Shown here piece by piece: positions 25,487 through 33,693 of a DNA stretch of 64,000 bases. The translations under genes and the position numbers were made by a program. How positions within the stretch are numbered: position 1 is the stretch's first letter; the number at the start of each line of letters is the position of its first letter. The notes below the pieces were generated by a model. The model was not told where the DNA came from, searched no databases, and saw only the letters and a list, made by a program, of their open reading frames with translations. Source of the stretch: an uncultured Eubacteriales bacterium (GTDB taxonomy: Bacteria; Bacillota; Clostridia; Christensenellales; UBA1242); NCBI GenBank assembly GCA_948607205.1, contig CAPERS010000003.1:1-64000 (forward strand). The letters run 5' to 3'.

Positions 25487-25879
25487 ATGCAAGAAGAATT
25501 TGATGAATTTGAAAGTGCCAATCCGGACGATTTCGATAAAAGATATTTGGGCGAAATAGATGAGTATGAGAAATGCCAAACATGTGAAATAGAAGAGTTT
25601 GAAGATTGCCAATCAGGCGAAATTGAAAACCTTGAAAATGTCAGTTTTGTGCAAAAAGATTTTTCTGATGAAGATGTTGAACTTGAAGATATCATGCTAA
25701 GCAACATGATATTGCCTTATATTCAAAAAGAAGAAAAGGGCATTTTTGATAATGTTTATAACCTTTATGAAAAACCAACTTGGAAGGACAGAATCTTTTT
25801 CTATCCCTTGATTTTTATTGCTTTTCTCAATATTGCATCAATAACGCTTTTACTGGTGAATTTATGCAATATTCTCTAA
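25487..25879 (+). CDS. Acidic protein with C-terminal membrane anchor, partner of SpoIVFB-like protease
   Basis: Unrecognised 130-aa protein. The first 95 residues are strongly acidic and hold a duplicated 11-residue unit (EYEKCQTCEIE then EFEDCQSGEIE). A single hydrophobic segment lies at about residues 107-128. This predicts a tail-anchored or C-terminally anchored protein with a cytoplasmic acidic domain. It is the first gene after a sigma-E-like promoter and overlaps the protease gene by 16 bases. SpoIVFB in Bacillus is held inactive by SpoIVFA, encoded immediately upstream. This protein has the same position but no visible SpoIVFA similarity (no LytM domain), so a regulatory role is only a suggestion. 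Confidence 0.72.
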   Translation: MQEEFDEFESANPDDFDKRYLGEIDEYEKCQTCEIEEFEDCQSGEIENLENVSFVQKDFSDEDVELEDIMLSNMILPYIQKEEKGIFDNVYNLYEKPTWKDRIFFYPLIFIAFLNIASITLLLVNLCNIL

Positions 25880-26763
25880 AAAGAAATTGGTCAAGGCTAA
25901 AAGAAAAAAGGATAAAATATTTTCCAATTCATCCTTCTTTTTTATTGCTGTTTTTATGGTTTGTCATCAATCAAAACTTGCAAGAATTTTTGCTTTTTGT
26001 TTTGGTCGTTTTGACGCATGAACTCGGTCACTATCTCGTTGCAAAGCGGTCTGGATACAAACTTGACTCATTTTTTCTTGCGCCTTATGGCGTCAGCCTT
26101 AACTATAAAGAAGCAAACTTCGACAGTTTTGACGAAATAAAAATCGCCTTGGCTGGACCAGTTGTCAATATCTTTATTGCTATATTCGGCGTTGCGCTTT
26201 TTTGGATTTTTCCAGTGACTTACTCATATTCAATCGAAATTGTCAAACAATCTTTGATTTTGGGCTTGTTTAATCTTTTGCCTTGCTATCCACTTGACGG
26301 CGGACGAATCTTGGCTGGCATTTTAAGCGGTCATATGCCACGCGTCAAAGCAATCAAAATTGTTGTTCTTTTCAATTTCATCTTTTCTGGTCTGATTTTT
26401 ATCATGTTTGTGATAAGTTGCTTTGTCAATTTCAATCCGACCTTTGCTCTTGCTTGTTGTTTTCTTCTTTGTGGAGTCATTCAAACAAAATATGAAGGGA
26501 GATATAAACTTATGGCACTGCTCAAAAAAAAGACCAAAAATTTTTCCAAACCTCTCACTTTTGCAGTCAATTCTTCTGCAACGCTTGGTGAAATGCTGAA
26601 ACATATTGAAGTCAACAAGTTCACAATTTTCTATTGCCTTTTCAAAGACGGCAAAACAAAAATTTTGGATGAAAAAATTGTTTTGGAACTCTCACTTGTC
26701 TATCCTCTTTCCGCCACCTTGGATGAAATTTACGGTGTGAATTTTTTAAGTAAAGGGGATTAA
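25864..26763 (+). CDS. SpoIVFB-like intramembrane metalloprotease
   Basis: A site-2 protease of the SpoIVFB branch, which in sporulating Firmicutes cleaves pro-sigma-K in the outer forespore membrane; sigK is encoded at 44298. The zinc motif THELGHYLVAKRSGYKL is near residue 52, with second site NLLPCYPLDGGRIL near 140. There are about six hydrophobic segments and a C-terminal soluble domain in the position of the SpoIVFB CBS domain. I chose ATG 25864 (GGTGA upstream, 299 aa), which overlaps the acidic-protein gene by 16 bases; an earlier in-frame start at 25780 would lie deep in that gene. The promoter supports sporulation expression. Other M50 roles cannot be excluded. Confidence 0.8.
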   Translation: MQYSLKRNWSRLKEKRIKYFPIHPSFLLLFLWFVINQNLQEFLLFVLVVLTHELGHYLVAKRSGYKLDSFFLAPYGVSLNYKEANFDSFDEIKIALAGPVVNIFIAIFGVALFWIFPVTYSYSIEIVKQSLILGLFNLLPCYPLDGGRILAGILSGHMPRVKAIKIVVLFNFIFSGLIFIMFVISCFVNFNPTFALACCFLLCGVIQTKYEGRYKLMALLKKKTKNFSKPLTFAVNSSATLGEMLKHIEVNKFTIFYCLFKDGKTKILDEKIVLELSLVYPLSATLDEIYGVNFLSKGD

Positions 26764-26769
26764 GTAAGA

Positions 26770-26782
26770 GTGCATTAGGCAC
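26770..26782. repeat. Palindrome-family copy GTGCATTAGGCAC
   Basis: A near-perfect 13-bp palindrome seven bases after the spoIVFB-like stop, with no T run behind it. Confidence 0.6.
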
Positions 26783-26820
26783 ATCTTGAACAAAGATTGA
26801 TTTACTATATAAGTAATAAG

Positions 26821-26844
26821 AAAAAAAGTGCTTTAAGCACTTAG
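26821..26844 (-). terminator. Terminator of the 147-aa minus-strand gene
   Basis: Read on the minus strand, AAGTGC/GCACTT (core GTGCTTTAAGCAC at 26828-26840) is followed by a run of seven T residues. The hairpin begins within the stop codon of the gene it ends. Confidence 0.8.
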
Positions 26845-27284
26845 TTTAAATATGGAATAAGTCTTTCAAGGTTTGACTTTTCATAGTTTTTCAGTCGCTC
26901 AATGATTTCATCAATGTCCTTTGAAATGTTTTTGTGGTCTGCAAGGTCTTTTATGCATGTTATATAGCCCATAAATGTGCCAATAAGCATAAGTTCAGCA
27001 ATTTTTCGATTGGATTTGTCGGTTATAGTCGACATATTAACTGATGTCCAAAGCCTTGCTTTTTCAAGCCAGTTGTTGTCCTTGATTCCTTCAATTCCTT
27101 CTGCTTTTGCAAGCATTTCGATTTCTTTGCAAAGAGTGTAGTATCCGTCTTGCTCGGTTGCAAGTTCTTTTTTAAATCCGTCATCTTCCACCTTGGTGAT
27201 GATGTCTTCAATTGATTGAATTGCTGTTTTTGTGTTTTGATAGACTGCATTGATATAATTGGTTAAAAGTTCTTTTTCGTCCAT
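26841..27284 (-). CDS. Hypothetical all-helical protein, 147 aa
   Basis: I do not recognise the family with confidence. I chose the ATG at 27284 because GGGAGG lies six bases before it on the minus strand; the reading frame continues upstream without a better start. The product appears entirely alpha-helical. Early helices read NYINAVYQNTKTAIQSIEDI and a later conserved-looking stretch is ELMLIGTFMGYITCIKDL. The pattern recalls ferritin-like or four-helix bundle proteins, but no metal-ligand ExxH motif is present. There is no signal peptide. It faces the cyclase gene across a short divergent gap and has its own terminator, so it is a single-gene unit. Confidence 0.75.
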   Translation of the reverse strand: MDEKELLTNYINAVYQNTKTAIQSIEDIITKVEDDGFKKELATEQDGYYTLCKEIEMLAKAEGIEGIKDNNWLEKARLWTSVNMSTITDKSNRKIAELMLIGTFMGYITCIKDLADHKNISKDIDEIIERLKNYEKSNLERLIPYLN

Positions 27285-27357
27285 TTTTTCCTCCCTGCAA
27301 AGAGGATGTGCAATATGTGAAAAATTTATGTATACATTTTTAAACTTTGCAGAAAAT

Positions 27358-28773
27358 ATGACTATGAAAAAGTCAACCAAAATTTTATTAATCGTTTTTG
27401 TGCTTTTCACCATTCCTGCTGTCATTCTCGGGAGGTATATTTTCACAAGTTTCAAAGTTATTGACGGCGGTTTTATGTTTGATTTTAATGGTTATTCAAT
27501 CTCTGCGATTATCCTTTCAATCCTTTCAATTGTGCTTGGAAATGTTTTATATTTCAGGTTTCTTAAAACGCTTTCACTTTCAAACCTTATCTTCTTTTCA
27601 ACCATTCCTTTCACGCTTATCTATGGCGTCAGCATGTATATGCTCTCGCATATAAGTATATATCAAGCACCACTTGCAAGACATGTGAGAACTCTTCTCA
27701 ATATCACGCCAGAAAGCGAGTATAACACAATTTTGTGGGCTGTTATCTTGTCAATTGTTTATATTCTCATTTTGCTTTTTGCCTATCTCTTTCTTTGCCG
27801 TCCTGTTAACAAAATGGAAAAGATTATGACCCGCCTTAGCGACGGGCGAGTTAAGGAAGAAATGGTCGAAATTGGGGGTGGCAAACAATTCAAAACAATC
27901 GAACACTCGATAAACAAGATAAACAATAACTATCGCGAAAAAGATAACATCATAAGAAAAACAAAACTTGAAACACAAAAATTTATTCCAAAACAGTTTT
28001 TCAAGTTTTTGGGCAAGTCAAGTATAACCGAACTTGAACTTGGCAACAAAGTCAAAAAGAGGGCAACAACTCTTCTTTGCGACCTTAAAAGCGCAACCGA
28101 GCATGGAAAAACTTTGAGTTTGGAAGAAAATTTTAATTTCGTAAATTCATATCTCAATGTCGCATCACCAATTATAAGAAAACATGGTGGTTTCGTTGAC
28201 AAATATCTCGGTGACGGTCTTTTGGCAGTTTTTCCAAAGCCTGAAAACGCAATCGATTGCGCGCATGCAATCGTTCGCAATATTGAAGCAAAGAATAGGG
28301 GAATAAAAGACCTGCCAAATGTGTTGCCAAGGATAAGCATTCACACTGGAGAGGTGGTTTTTGGAATTGTAGGCGAAGAAGAACGAAAAAGCCCGACAAT
28401 TATATCAGACGTTATCGACCTTGCAAACAAGATTGAAGAAATCAACAACTTTCTTCAAACAAAATTGATTTTTTCAAAAAGTGTGCTTGACGATTTGTCT
28501 TCAAGATATAGATTGGCTTATCGCTATCTCGGCTCGCTTACAGTTGAAGATAATATCGACCTGTCGCTGTTTGAAAGCCTTGACGTTTACTCTCGCGAAA
28601 AGCGTGAAAGACTTATAAAACTTAAAGGCGTGTTTGAGAATGGTGTGAGACTATATAATCAAAAGGACTACTCTCAAGCGAAAGAACATTTTGAACAAAT
28701 TTTGAAATCTGTTTCAAATGATACGCCGTCATATATCTATTTCAACAAAGCCAGCCAAAAAATGAAAGAATAA
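27358..28773 (+). CDS. Membrane-bound class III nucleotide cyclase
   Basis: An adenylate/guanylate cyclase homologue, 471 aa from ATG 27358 (a second ATG at 27364 is equally good; no Shine-Dalgarno sequence). Four transmembrane segments cover about residues 5-165, followed by a HAMP-like linker. The cyclase domain (about 235-410) shows both metal aspartates: LLCDLKSAT near 242 and DKYLGDGLLAVF near 285. The later motif usually reading GxxVNxAxR is SDVIDLANKIEE here, so the transition-state arginine is replaced by lysine. A short TPR-like helical tail closes the protein. Cyclic nucleotide signalling is uncommon in Clostridia. No cAMP-binding regulator is nearby. Product (cAMP or cGMP) cannot be told by eye. 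Confidence 0.82.
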   Translation: MTMKKSTKILLIVFVLFTIPAVILGRYIFTSFKVIDGGFMFDFNGYSISAIILSILSIVLGNVLYFRFLKTLSLSNLIFFSTIPFTLIYGVSMYMLSHISIYQAPLARHVRTLLNITPESEYNTILWAVILSIVYILILLFAYLFLCRPVNKMEKIMTRLSDGRVKEEMVEIGGGKQFKTIEHSINKINNNYREKDNIIRKTKLETQKFIPKQFFKFLGKSSITELELGNKVKKRATTLLCDLKSATEHGKTLSLEENFNFVNSYLNVASPIIRKHGGFVDKYLGDGLLAVFPKPENAIDCAHAIVRNIEAKNRGIKDLPNVLPRISIHTGEVVFGIVGEEERKSPTIISDVIDLANKIEEINNFLQTKLIFSKSVLDDLSSRYRLAYRYLGSLTVEDNIDLSLFESLDVYSREKRERLIKLKGVFENGVRLYNQKDYSQAKEHFEQILKSVSNDTPSYIYFNKASQKMKE

Positions 28774-28777
28774 TTGC

Positions 28778-28806
28778 TTGACAATTGTTCTTTTTTTATA
28801 TAAAAT
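28778..28806 (+). promoter_or_regulatory. Promoter predicting a leaderless mRNA
   Basis: TTGACA (28778-28783), 17 bp, TAAAAT (28801-28806), with the ATG at 28814 seven bases later. Confidence 0.75.
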
Positions 28807-28813
28807 TGAGTGC

Positions 28814-29308
28814 ATGAGAAGAAGGAAGAAAAATCCAACCAAAATTTGCCCAAGATGCAAAATCAGATTGCCAGAAGAAGTTGACACATGTCCTGACTGC
28901 TCACTGTCATTTGATAGGCTTTCTCTCGCCACAAATAAGGACGCAAAACGCAAGATTAAGCGTGGCGAGCGCGACTATATCATAAAAACAAACAAACTCC
29001 CGAGCGATGTCAAATTCCATAAATTGCTCTTGATGGCAATCTTTTTGGGCGCCCTTGGTGGGCATTGCTATTATGTCGGCAGATATCTCCGAGGAGTTAT
29101 TTTAACACTCAATATGGCACTCATGCTTGTTTGTGTTATTTTCAACAGTTCAATAGTAGGCGTTTGGAATGGCGTTTTGATTGAAATACTTGGAATAATT
29201 GTCGGTGTCTTTCTGCTTGTGTGGATGTATGATATCTGGATGGTGATGATGAAAAGGTTTAAAGTGCCAGTCGCCATTGATTTAAAAGAAGATGAGGAAA
29301 TAAAATGA
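28814..29308 (+). CDS. Zinc-ribbon TM2-domain membrane protein
   Basis: A 164-aa protein. An N-terminal zinc ribbon has two Cys pairs, CPRC and CPDC, at about residues 12-31. A charged linker follows, then a TM2-type domain with [19 protein letters not shown] and two or three further hydrophobic helices, ending in an acidic tail. TM2 proteins are small membrane proteins of mostly unknown role. It has no Shine-Dalgarno sequence and starts seven bases after a consensus -10 box. The ATG of mnmA overlaps its stop, so mnmA is cotranscribed and coupled. Whether the linkage to tRNA thiolation is functional is unknown. Confidence 0.8.
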   Translation: MRRRKKNPTKICPRCKIRLPEEVDTCPDCSLSFDRLSLATNKDAKRKIKRGERDYIIKTNKLPSDVKFHKLLLMAIFLGALGGHCYYVGRYLRGVILTLNMALMLVCVIFNSSIVGVWNGVLIEILGIIVGVFLLVWMYDIWMVMMKRFKVPVAIDLKEDEEIK

Positions 29309-30381
29309 GAATTGTTGTTGGAATAAGCGGAGGAGTGGACTCCTCAGTTGCAAGCTATCTTTTGAAAGAACAAGGTCACGACGTGATTGGTCTTTTCATG
29401 GTCAATTGGCAAGAAAAGGACGGCACTTGCACTGCTGAAGAGGATTTTGAAGATGTGAAAAGGGTGTGCAACAAAATTGGCATACCATATTTCAGCGTCA
29501 ACTATTCAAAAGAATATTATGACCGTGTTTTCAAATATTTCCTTGAAGAATATAATAAAGGCAGAACGCCAAACCCTGATGTTCTATGCAATCGTGAAGT
29601 TAAGTTTGGACCATTCCTTGAAAAAGCAAAGGCACTTGGCGCTGATATGATAGCCACCGGTCACTATGCCAAAAAGATTGAAAAAGATGGCAAGTATTGT
29701 CTGTATAAAGCCGATGACATCAACAAAGACCAGTCCTACTTTCTCAATCAACTCAGTCAAGACCAACTCAAAATGGTTGTTTTTCCACTGGAAAATATCG
29801 ACAAGCCAAAAGTTCGTGAGATAGCAAAAAAACTTGACCTTTCAACTGCTGAGAAGAAGGATAGCACTGGTATATGCTTTATCGGCGAGCGCAACTTCAG
29901 AAACTTTCTCAAAGACTTTCTTCCTGCAAAGCCTGGCAAAATTTGTGACCTTGACGGTAAGGTTATAGGTGAGCATGACGGACTGATGTATTACACACTC
30001 GGTCAAAGACGAGGACTCAATATCGGCGGAATGAAGGGCGGAAATGGTCAGCGCTGGTTTGTGATAAGAAAGGACCTTGAAAATAATATTCTATACGTGT
30101 CACAAGGCGAAGACGACGAACTTTTCTCAGACGCCTTGAAAGCGAGTGGGTTCAACTGGATTCCTGAAAAGCCAACCGAGAGCGAATTTGACTGCTTTGC
30201 CAAATTTAGATATCGCCAGCCAGACCAAAAGGTGCATGTGAAGATTTTATCTGACAAAGAGATTTATGTTGACTTCTATGAAAAACAACGTGCAATCACT
30301 CCTGGTCAGTTTGTGGTTCTTTATAAAGAAGACGGTCAGTGCCTTGGTGGCGGAACAATTGACGAATTTTATAAAAAATAA
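29305..30381 (+). CDS. mnmA: tRNA-specific 2-thiouridylase MnmA
   Basis: An ATP-dependent enzyme that thiolates U34 of tRNA-Lys, -Glu and -Gln, receiving sulfur from a cysteine desulfurase. The PP-loop SGGVDSSVA lies at residues 8-16. The catalytic cysteines appear in [13 protein letters not shown] (about 95) and [12 protein letters not shown] (about 193). The central and C-terminal beta-barrel domains are complete, giving 358 aa, the family norm. The start overlaps the TM2 gene stop as ATGA with GAGGAAA before it. Confidence 0.97.
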   Translation: MRIVVGISGGVDSSVASYLLKEQGHDVIGLFMVNWQEKDGTCTAEEDFEDVKRVCNKIGIPYFSVNYSKEYYDRVFKYFLEEYNKGRTPNPDVLCNREVKFGPFLEKAKALGADMIATGHYAKKIEKDGKYCLYKADDINKDQSYFLNQLSQDQLKMVVFPLENIDKPKVREIAKKLDLSTAEKKDSTGICFIGERNFRNFLKDFLPAKPGKICDLDGKVIGEHDGLMYYTLGQRRGLNIGGMKGGNGQRWFVIRKDLENNILYVSQGEDDELFSDALKASGFNWIPEKPTESEFDCFAKFRYRQPDQKVHVKILSDKEIYVDFYEKQRAITPGQFVVLYKEDGQCLGGGTIDEFYKK

Positions 30382-30425
30382 ATATTTTATTAAATTTTGA
30401 GCAACATATTCATGGGAGGGAAAAT

Positions 30426-30647
30426 ATGATTATTGCAAATTATATCGCACTCATCTTACTTCTTATCGGTGGAATCAACTGGGGTCTTGTTGGACTTTTC
30501 AGATTCAACCTCATCGACTGGATGTTTAGATGGTGTCCAATCATTGCTAGAATAATCTATGTCTTGGTTTTGCTTGCAACAGTTTACCTTATTGTTTCAG
30601 CATGCCTTGATGGTGGAATTCTGCTCACAGCAAAAGCGGGAGTTTAA
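30426..30647 (+). CDS. DUF378 family small membrane protein
   Basis: A 73-aa protein with two transmembrane helices and the characteristic LLLIGGINWGLVGLF at residues 11-25, the signature of the DUF378 (YuzA-like) family. A short cysteine-containing loop (FRWCP) separates the helices. The function of the family is unknown. GGGAGGG precedes the ATG. A terminator starts at the end of the coding region, so it forms a single-gene unit or the last gene of the mnmA transcript. Confidence 0.88.
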   Translation: MIIANYIALILLLIGGINWGLVGLFRFNLIDWMFRWCPIIARIIYVLVLLATVYLIVSACLDGGILLTAKAGV

Positions 30648-30662
30648 TCTCTCGTTTTTTTT
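30637..30662 (+). terminator. Terminator overlapping the DUF378 stop
   Basis: The stem CGGGAG/CTCTCG (one G-U pair) with a six-base loop is followed by eight T residues. The stop TAA lies in the loop. Confidence 0.75.
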
Positions 30663-30712
30663 GTTTTGAAAAATTGCGCATATGTGATATACTCAAATTG
30701 GAGGAAAAATAA

Positions 30713-31225
30713 ATGCCTAGAAAGGATGAAGAATATAAAAATTATATCAATGAAAAAGCAAAGTTTGCCTATGACCTATTTCAAAGAGGTGAAAGTTTTA
30801 AAAAAGCACGCGCAATTGTTGTCAAGGGTGACAAACTTGTTGTGTTAAAATATTCAGAAAACGAATACCTCACTGCTGGCGGTGGAGTTGACGAAGGTGA
30901 AACTCTCGAAGAGGCAGTTGAGAGGGAAGCATTGGAAGAACTTGGTGTGAAATGTAAGGCAAGAAAGGAAATTTATGCTGAATATTATCAGGCACCTTGC
31001 TCTTATAACGGTGTTGATTTTATATCGAAACGTGAAGCACATTTCTTTATCTGCGACTTTGTTTCCTATGTTCAAAAAGATAAACTTGGCTTAGACGGCG
31101 AGTTTGAGGACGGAATTGAAGTTAGCGAGATTGAACTTTGCGACATTGACAAATTGAAAGCAACGCAAGAATTAAAGGATAAGATTTTGGAGAATTTGAA
31201 ACAATCTGGCATTTTGCTTGCTTAA
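30713..31225 (+). CDS. Nudix hydrolase
   Basis: A 170-aa phosphohydrolase that would cleave a nucleoside diphosphate linked to another moiety. The full Nudix box GxxxxxExxxxxxxREUxEExGU is present as GGVDEGETLEEAVEREALEELGV, at about residues 60-82. A charged N-terminal extension of about 30 residues precedes the fold. TTGGAGG lies before the ATG and TATACT about 20 bases upstream of that. The substrate cannot be predicted. The -35 box of the next gene lies in its last codons. Confidence 0.92.
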   Translation: MPRKDEEYKNYINEKAKFAYDLFQRGESFKKARAIVVKGDKLVVLKYSENEYLTAGGGVDEGETLEEAVEREALEELGVKCKARKEIYAEYYQAPCSYNGVDFISKREAHFFICDFVSYVQKDKLGLDGEFEDGIEVSEIELCDIDKLKATQELKDKILENLKQSGILLA

Positions 31226-31246
31226 TTTTTTTCTTTTTTGTATAAT
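31218..31246 (+). promoter_or_regulatory. Promoter predicting a leaderless mRNA
   Basis: TTGCTT (31218-31223), 17 bp, TATAAT (31241-31246), then six bases to the ATG at 31253. Confidence 0.72.
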
Positions 31247-31252
31247 AAAAAC

Positions 31253-32140
31253 ATGAAAGATTGTCTATTTTGCAAAATTGTCAAAGGTGAAATTCCTTGC
31301 TATAAAGTCTACGAAGACGAGTTTTCACTCGCTTTTCTCGATATCTCAAATGACGCAAATGGTCACACTCTGGTCGTGCCAAAAAAGCATTTTGATAATA
31401 TTTTAGATTGTGATGAGAGAACTCTTAATCATGTTTTTAGCGCTGTTAAAAAAGTGTCAAATCACTTCACAAAAAATTGTGGTTTTGACGGAGTGAACAT
31501 TGTGTCAAACTGTGGTGAGAGCGCAGAGCAGAGTGTTCTTCATCTTCACATCCACATTATTCCAAGAAAGAAAAATGACGGAATTCAAGTTTTTCCTAAC
31601 TTGCCAAAGAACAGCGAAAGCCTTGAAGAAATCTGCGAAAAGTTGAAAATTAAAGATATAAAAATTGATGACCAATTATCAAATGAAGAAGGTAACATTG
31701 AAAATGCCAACAGCGTTATTCTTTACACTGACGGCGCTTGCTCTGGCAATCCAGGTATTGGTGGCTGGGGGGCAATTCTTAAGGCGAATGGCAAAGAGAA
31801 GGTTCTCTCTGGCGGTGATGAAATGACAACAAATAATAAAATGGAACTTATGGCTGTTATTTGTGGTCTTGAGGCAATTAAAAAGCCATGCAAAGTGGAT
31901 ATCTACAGCGACTCGGCATATGTCGTGAACGCCTTTCTGCAAAACTGGATTGGCTCATGGCTTGCTAGCAACTGGAAGGATGGCAAAGTTCTCAATATTG
32001 ACCTATGGAAAAGACTGCTTGTTCAAACAAAACGACATGAAGTGACATGGCATAAAGTGAAAGGTCATGCAGATAATGAACTCAACAACCGCTGTGACGA
32101 AATTGCACGAGGAGAGATAATGAAAATAAAAGGATGCTAA
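31253..32140 (+). CDS. HIT-domain / ribonuclease HI fusion protein
   Basis: Two complete domains lie in one 295-aa chain. Residues 1-125 are a HIT hydrolase: CLFCKIVKGEIPCYKVYEDE at the start, VPKKH, and the catalytic triad motif LHLHIHIIP near 97. Residues 153-290 are RNase HI: YTDGACSGNPGIGGWG, the catalytic Glu in NKMELMAV, the Asp in YSDSAYVV and the last Asp in NNRCDEIARG. All DEDD residues are present, so RNA in RNA-DNA hybrids should be cut. A 25-residue linker joins them without frame change. HIT proteins remove adenylate or nucleotides from phosphoramidates and dinucleoside polyphosphates. There is no Shine-Dalgarno sequence. The start is fixed by TATAAT six bases upstream. Confidence 0.93.
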   Translation: MKDCLFCKIVKGEIPCYKVYEDEFSLAFLDISNDANGHTLVVPKKHFDNILDCDERTLNHVFSAVKKVSNHFTKNCGFDGVNIVSNCGESAEQSVLHLHIHIIPRKKNDGIQVFPNLPKNSESLEEICEKLKIKDIKIDDQLSNEEGNIENANSVILYTDGACSGNPGIGGWGAILKANGKEKVLSGGDEMTTNNKMELMAVICGLEAIKKPCKVDIYSDSAYVVNAFLQNWIGSWLASNWKDGKVLNIDLWKRLLVQTKRHEVTWHKVKGHADNELNNRCDEIARGEIMKIKGC

Positions 32141-32156
32141 AATTGCATCCTTTTTT
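32130..32156 (+). terminator. Terminator overlapping the HIT-RNase HI stop
   Basis: The stem AAGGATGC/GCATCCTT (32130-32137, 32145-32152) is followed by T residues. The stop codon lies in the loop. Confidence 0.85.
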
Positions 32157-32178
32157 GAATGAAGTTTATAGACATGAA

Positions 32179-32191
32179 GTGCCTAAGGCAC
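32179..32191. repeat. Palindrome-family copy GTGCCTAAGGCAC
   Basis: A perfect 13-bp palindrome that touches the stop codon of the minus-strand DUF4364 gene. No T run follows on that strand, so it is unlikely to be a strong terminator. Confidence 0.7.
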
Positions 32192-32748
32192 TAGTTAGTA
32201 TTTATCAGATTATTAAAAATAATTTCATATATGCTTGGCGCTTGGCTTTTCCATTTATGGATTGCCTCGTTGGCGCTCTGCCTTGATGGAGCTTTGATTT
32301 TAAGTTCAAACATAGGAGTGGTGATAAGTGGCTCGTATATCTGCAAGATAACATTGTAAGAGCCGTCTTCATTCTTGGTGTAGGTAGCAGAGTATTCCTG
32401 CGATGATTTGACGTTTAAACGGTTGGCTTTAATATACTGCGAAATTTCTTCGCGTGAGGTGAGTGGTATGCGTCTATAGAGATGAGAAAGACATTCTCTG
32501 CCTTCATAGGTCAGTGTAAAAAGTTCCTTTCCTTTTTTAAGGTCGCCAAGTTTGTAAAGAAGTTTGGATGAAGTCAAGTCATGAATGATTGCTTTGCAGT
32601 CCATATAGTTTTTTATCCACTCGTTTTTGACTGAGCAGATATCAAGAATGGAATCCTCAGTCAAGGGGATTTCCATTTTGTCAATCACAAAAAGCATTGT
32701 AAGTTTGTCAAGAACAACTTGTTCTTGCTCTGATAACATATTGTTCAT
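32191..32748 (-). CDS. DUF4364 family protein
   Basis: A cytoplasmic 185-aa protein of a family conserved in Clostridia and of unknown role. Recognised segments are FVIDKMEIPLTEDSILDIC, the TYEGRECLSHLYRRIPL motif and DGSYNVILQIYEPL. The N-terminal half looks like a winged helix. I chose the ATG at 32748 because it lies eight bases after a good promoter (TTGCAA-17-TAAAAT on the minus strand). The frame also has an ATG at 32802, upstream of that promoter, and one at 32739. There is no Shine-Dalgarno sequence, so it is probably a leaderless mRNA. It is divergent from the gene at 32864. Confidence 0.88.
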   Translation of the reverse strand: MNNMLSEQEQVVLDKLTMLFVIDKMEIPLTEDSILDICSVKNEWIKNYMDCKAIIHDLTSSKLLYKLGDLKKGKELFTLTYEGRECLSHLYRRIPLTSREEISQYIKANRLNVKSSQEYSATYTKNEDGSYNVILQIYEPLITTPMFELKIKAPSRQSANEAIHKWKSQAPSIYEIIFNNLINTN

Positions 32749-32756
32749 TTCGATAT

Positions 32757-32785
32757 ATTTTAACATCTTTTTTTGTTTCTTGCAA
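32757..32785 (-). promoter_or_regulatory. Promoter of the DUF4364 gene
   Basis: On the minus strand, TTGCAA (32785-32780), 17 bp, TAAAAT (32762-32757), then eight bases to the ATG at 32748. Confidence 0.65.
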
Positions 32786-32863
32786 ATTTTTTTGATATGC
32801 AATTGAATTTTTGTTTGTTTTTTTTTAAGATTGTGCTAAAATTAAGCAAAAGGGGTTAAAAAT

Positions 32864-33634
32864 ATGGCTATTAATGAAAATGTTCAAACGTTTTTGAATT
32901 GTTGTGATGAGGTTGCCTCTTGCAAATTTCTCGTTGCTGAACATAAAATTCAAAAACTGCTTGGAGTTCTTGCATCAACATCTGAGGTTGTTGAACTTGT
33001 TGCAGATTGCATGGAGCAATTCAATCGTGACCGCGAGTTTATGCGTGCATTTGTTCAAGACGAAAAAGGTCAGTTCCACTGCTATATGCCAGAAGAGGAA
33101 TACAAGATTATCGCAATGGTTTTCTGCATTCTTGCTGACATTGATGCTGGAAAACTTGATTTCGGTGATTTTGTTAAAAGATTCTTTAGTGATGACGCAG
33201 AACTCACTCCATTCGAAAACTTTGTTGACAAAATGATTATGCCTTTCAAAAATCTTATAAACGAGGCATTTTGCTATGACAGCGATGATGAATATGTCGG
33301 AAAAAATGATGCCGTTCAAGAAAACTCTAACATTGTTCGTTTTCCGCTTTACAGAAAAGATGTGTCAGAAGAAGGCATCAGCAAAGTTTGCAGTGATGTT
33401 CAGTCGCTCACCACTCAGGTTCTTTCTGAACTTGAAAGTGTCAAAAAGTTTGATAATATTATTGAAGAACTCAAGGCAATCTGCTACGCTCTTGTTATGG
33501 CATGCGGTGATAAAGACCTTGACATGATGTATGGAATTGTTTTGGGGCTTAAATACGCCAGCAAAAATTTCAAACCTATCAAATTCCTTGTGCGCGAAAT
33601 GGTGGAAATTGTTTGTGAACTCTATGAAGATTAG
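32864..33634 (+). CDS. Hypothetical protein, 256 aa
   Basis: Unrecognised soluble, acidic and mostly alpha-helical protein. There are helical repeats at the N-terminus (residues 1-60), a cysteine scattered through each half, and a short linker at about 140-155 (NSNIVRFPLYRKD) separating two helical halves of similar size. There is no membrane segment, signal peptide or nucleotide-binding motif. The ATG has AAAAGGGG upstream, and TAAAAT at 32837-32842 is a plausible -10 box. It is divergent from the DUF4364 gene and ended by a strong terminator, so it is a single-gene unit. No function is proposed. Confidence 0.78.
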   Translation: MAINENVQTFLNCCDEVASCKFLVAEHKIQKLLGVLASTSEVVELVADCMEQFNRDREFMRAFVQDEKGQFHCYMPEEEYKIIAMVFCILADIDAGKLDFGDFVKRFFSDDAELTPFENFVDKMIMPFKNLINEAFCYDSDDEYVGKNDAVQENSNIVRFPLYRKDVSEEGISKVCSDVQSLTTQVLSELESVKKFDNIIEELKAICYALVMACGDKDLDMMYGIVLGLKYASKNFKPIKFLVREMVEIVCELYED

Positions 33635-33693
33635 AAAGAGACGTTGTCTCCTTTTATGTGCTACTTAATTTTTAGATGAAAATATAATAGATG

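Noticed and set aside
27330..27338. GTATACATT upstream of the cyclase as a sigma-E -10 box
   Set aside because: It fits the -10 consensus, but the best -35 match is only five of seven with 12-bp spacing, and AT-rich DNA yields such matches by chance.
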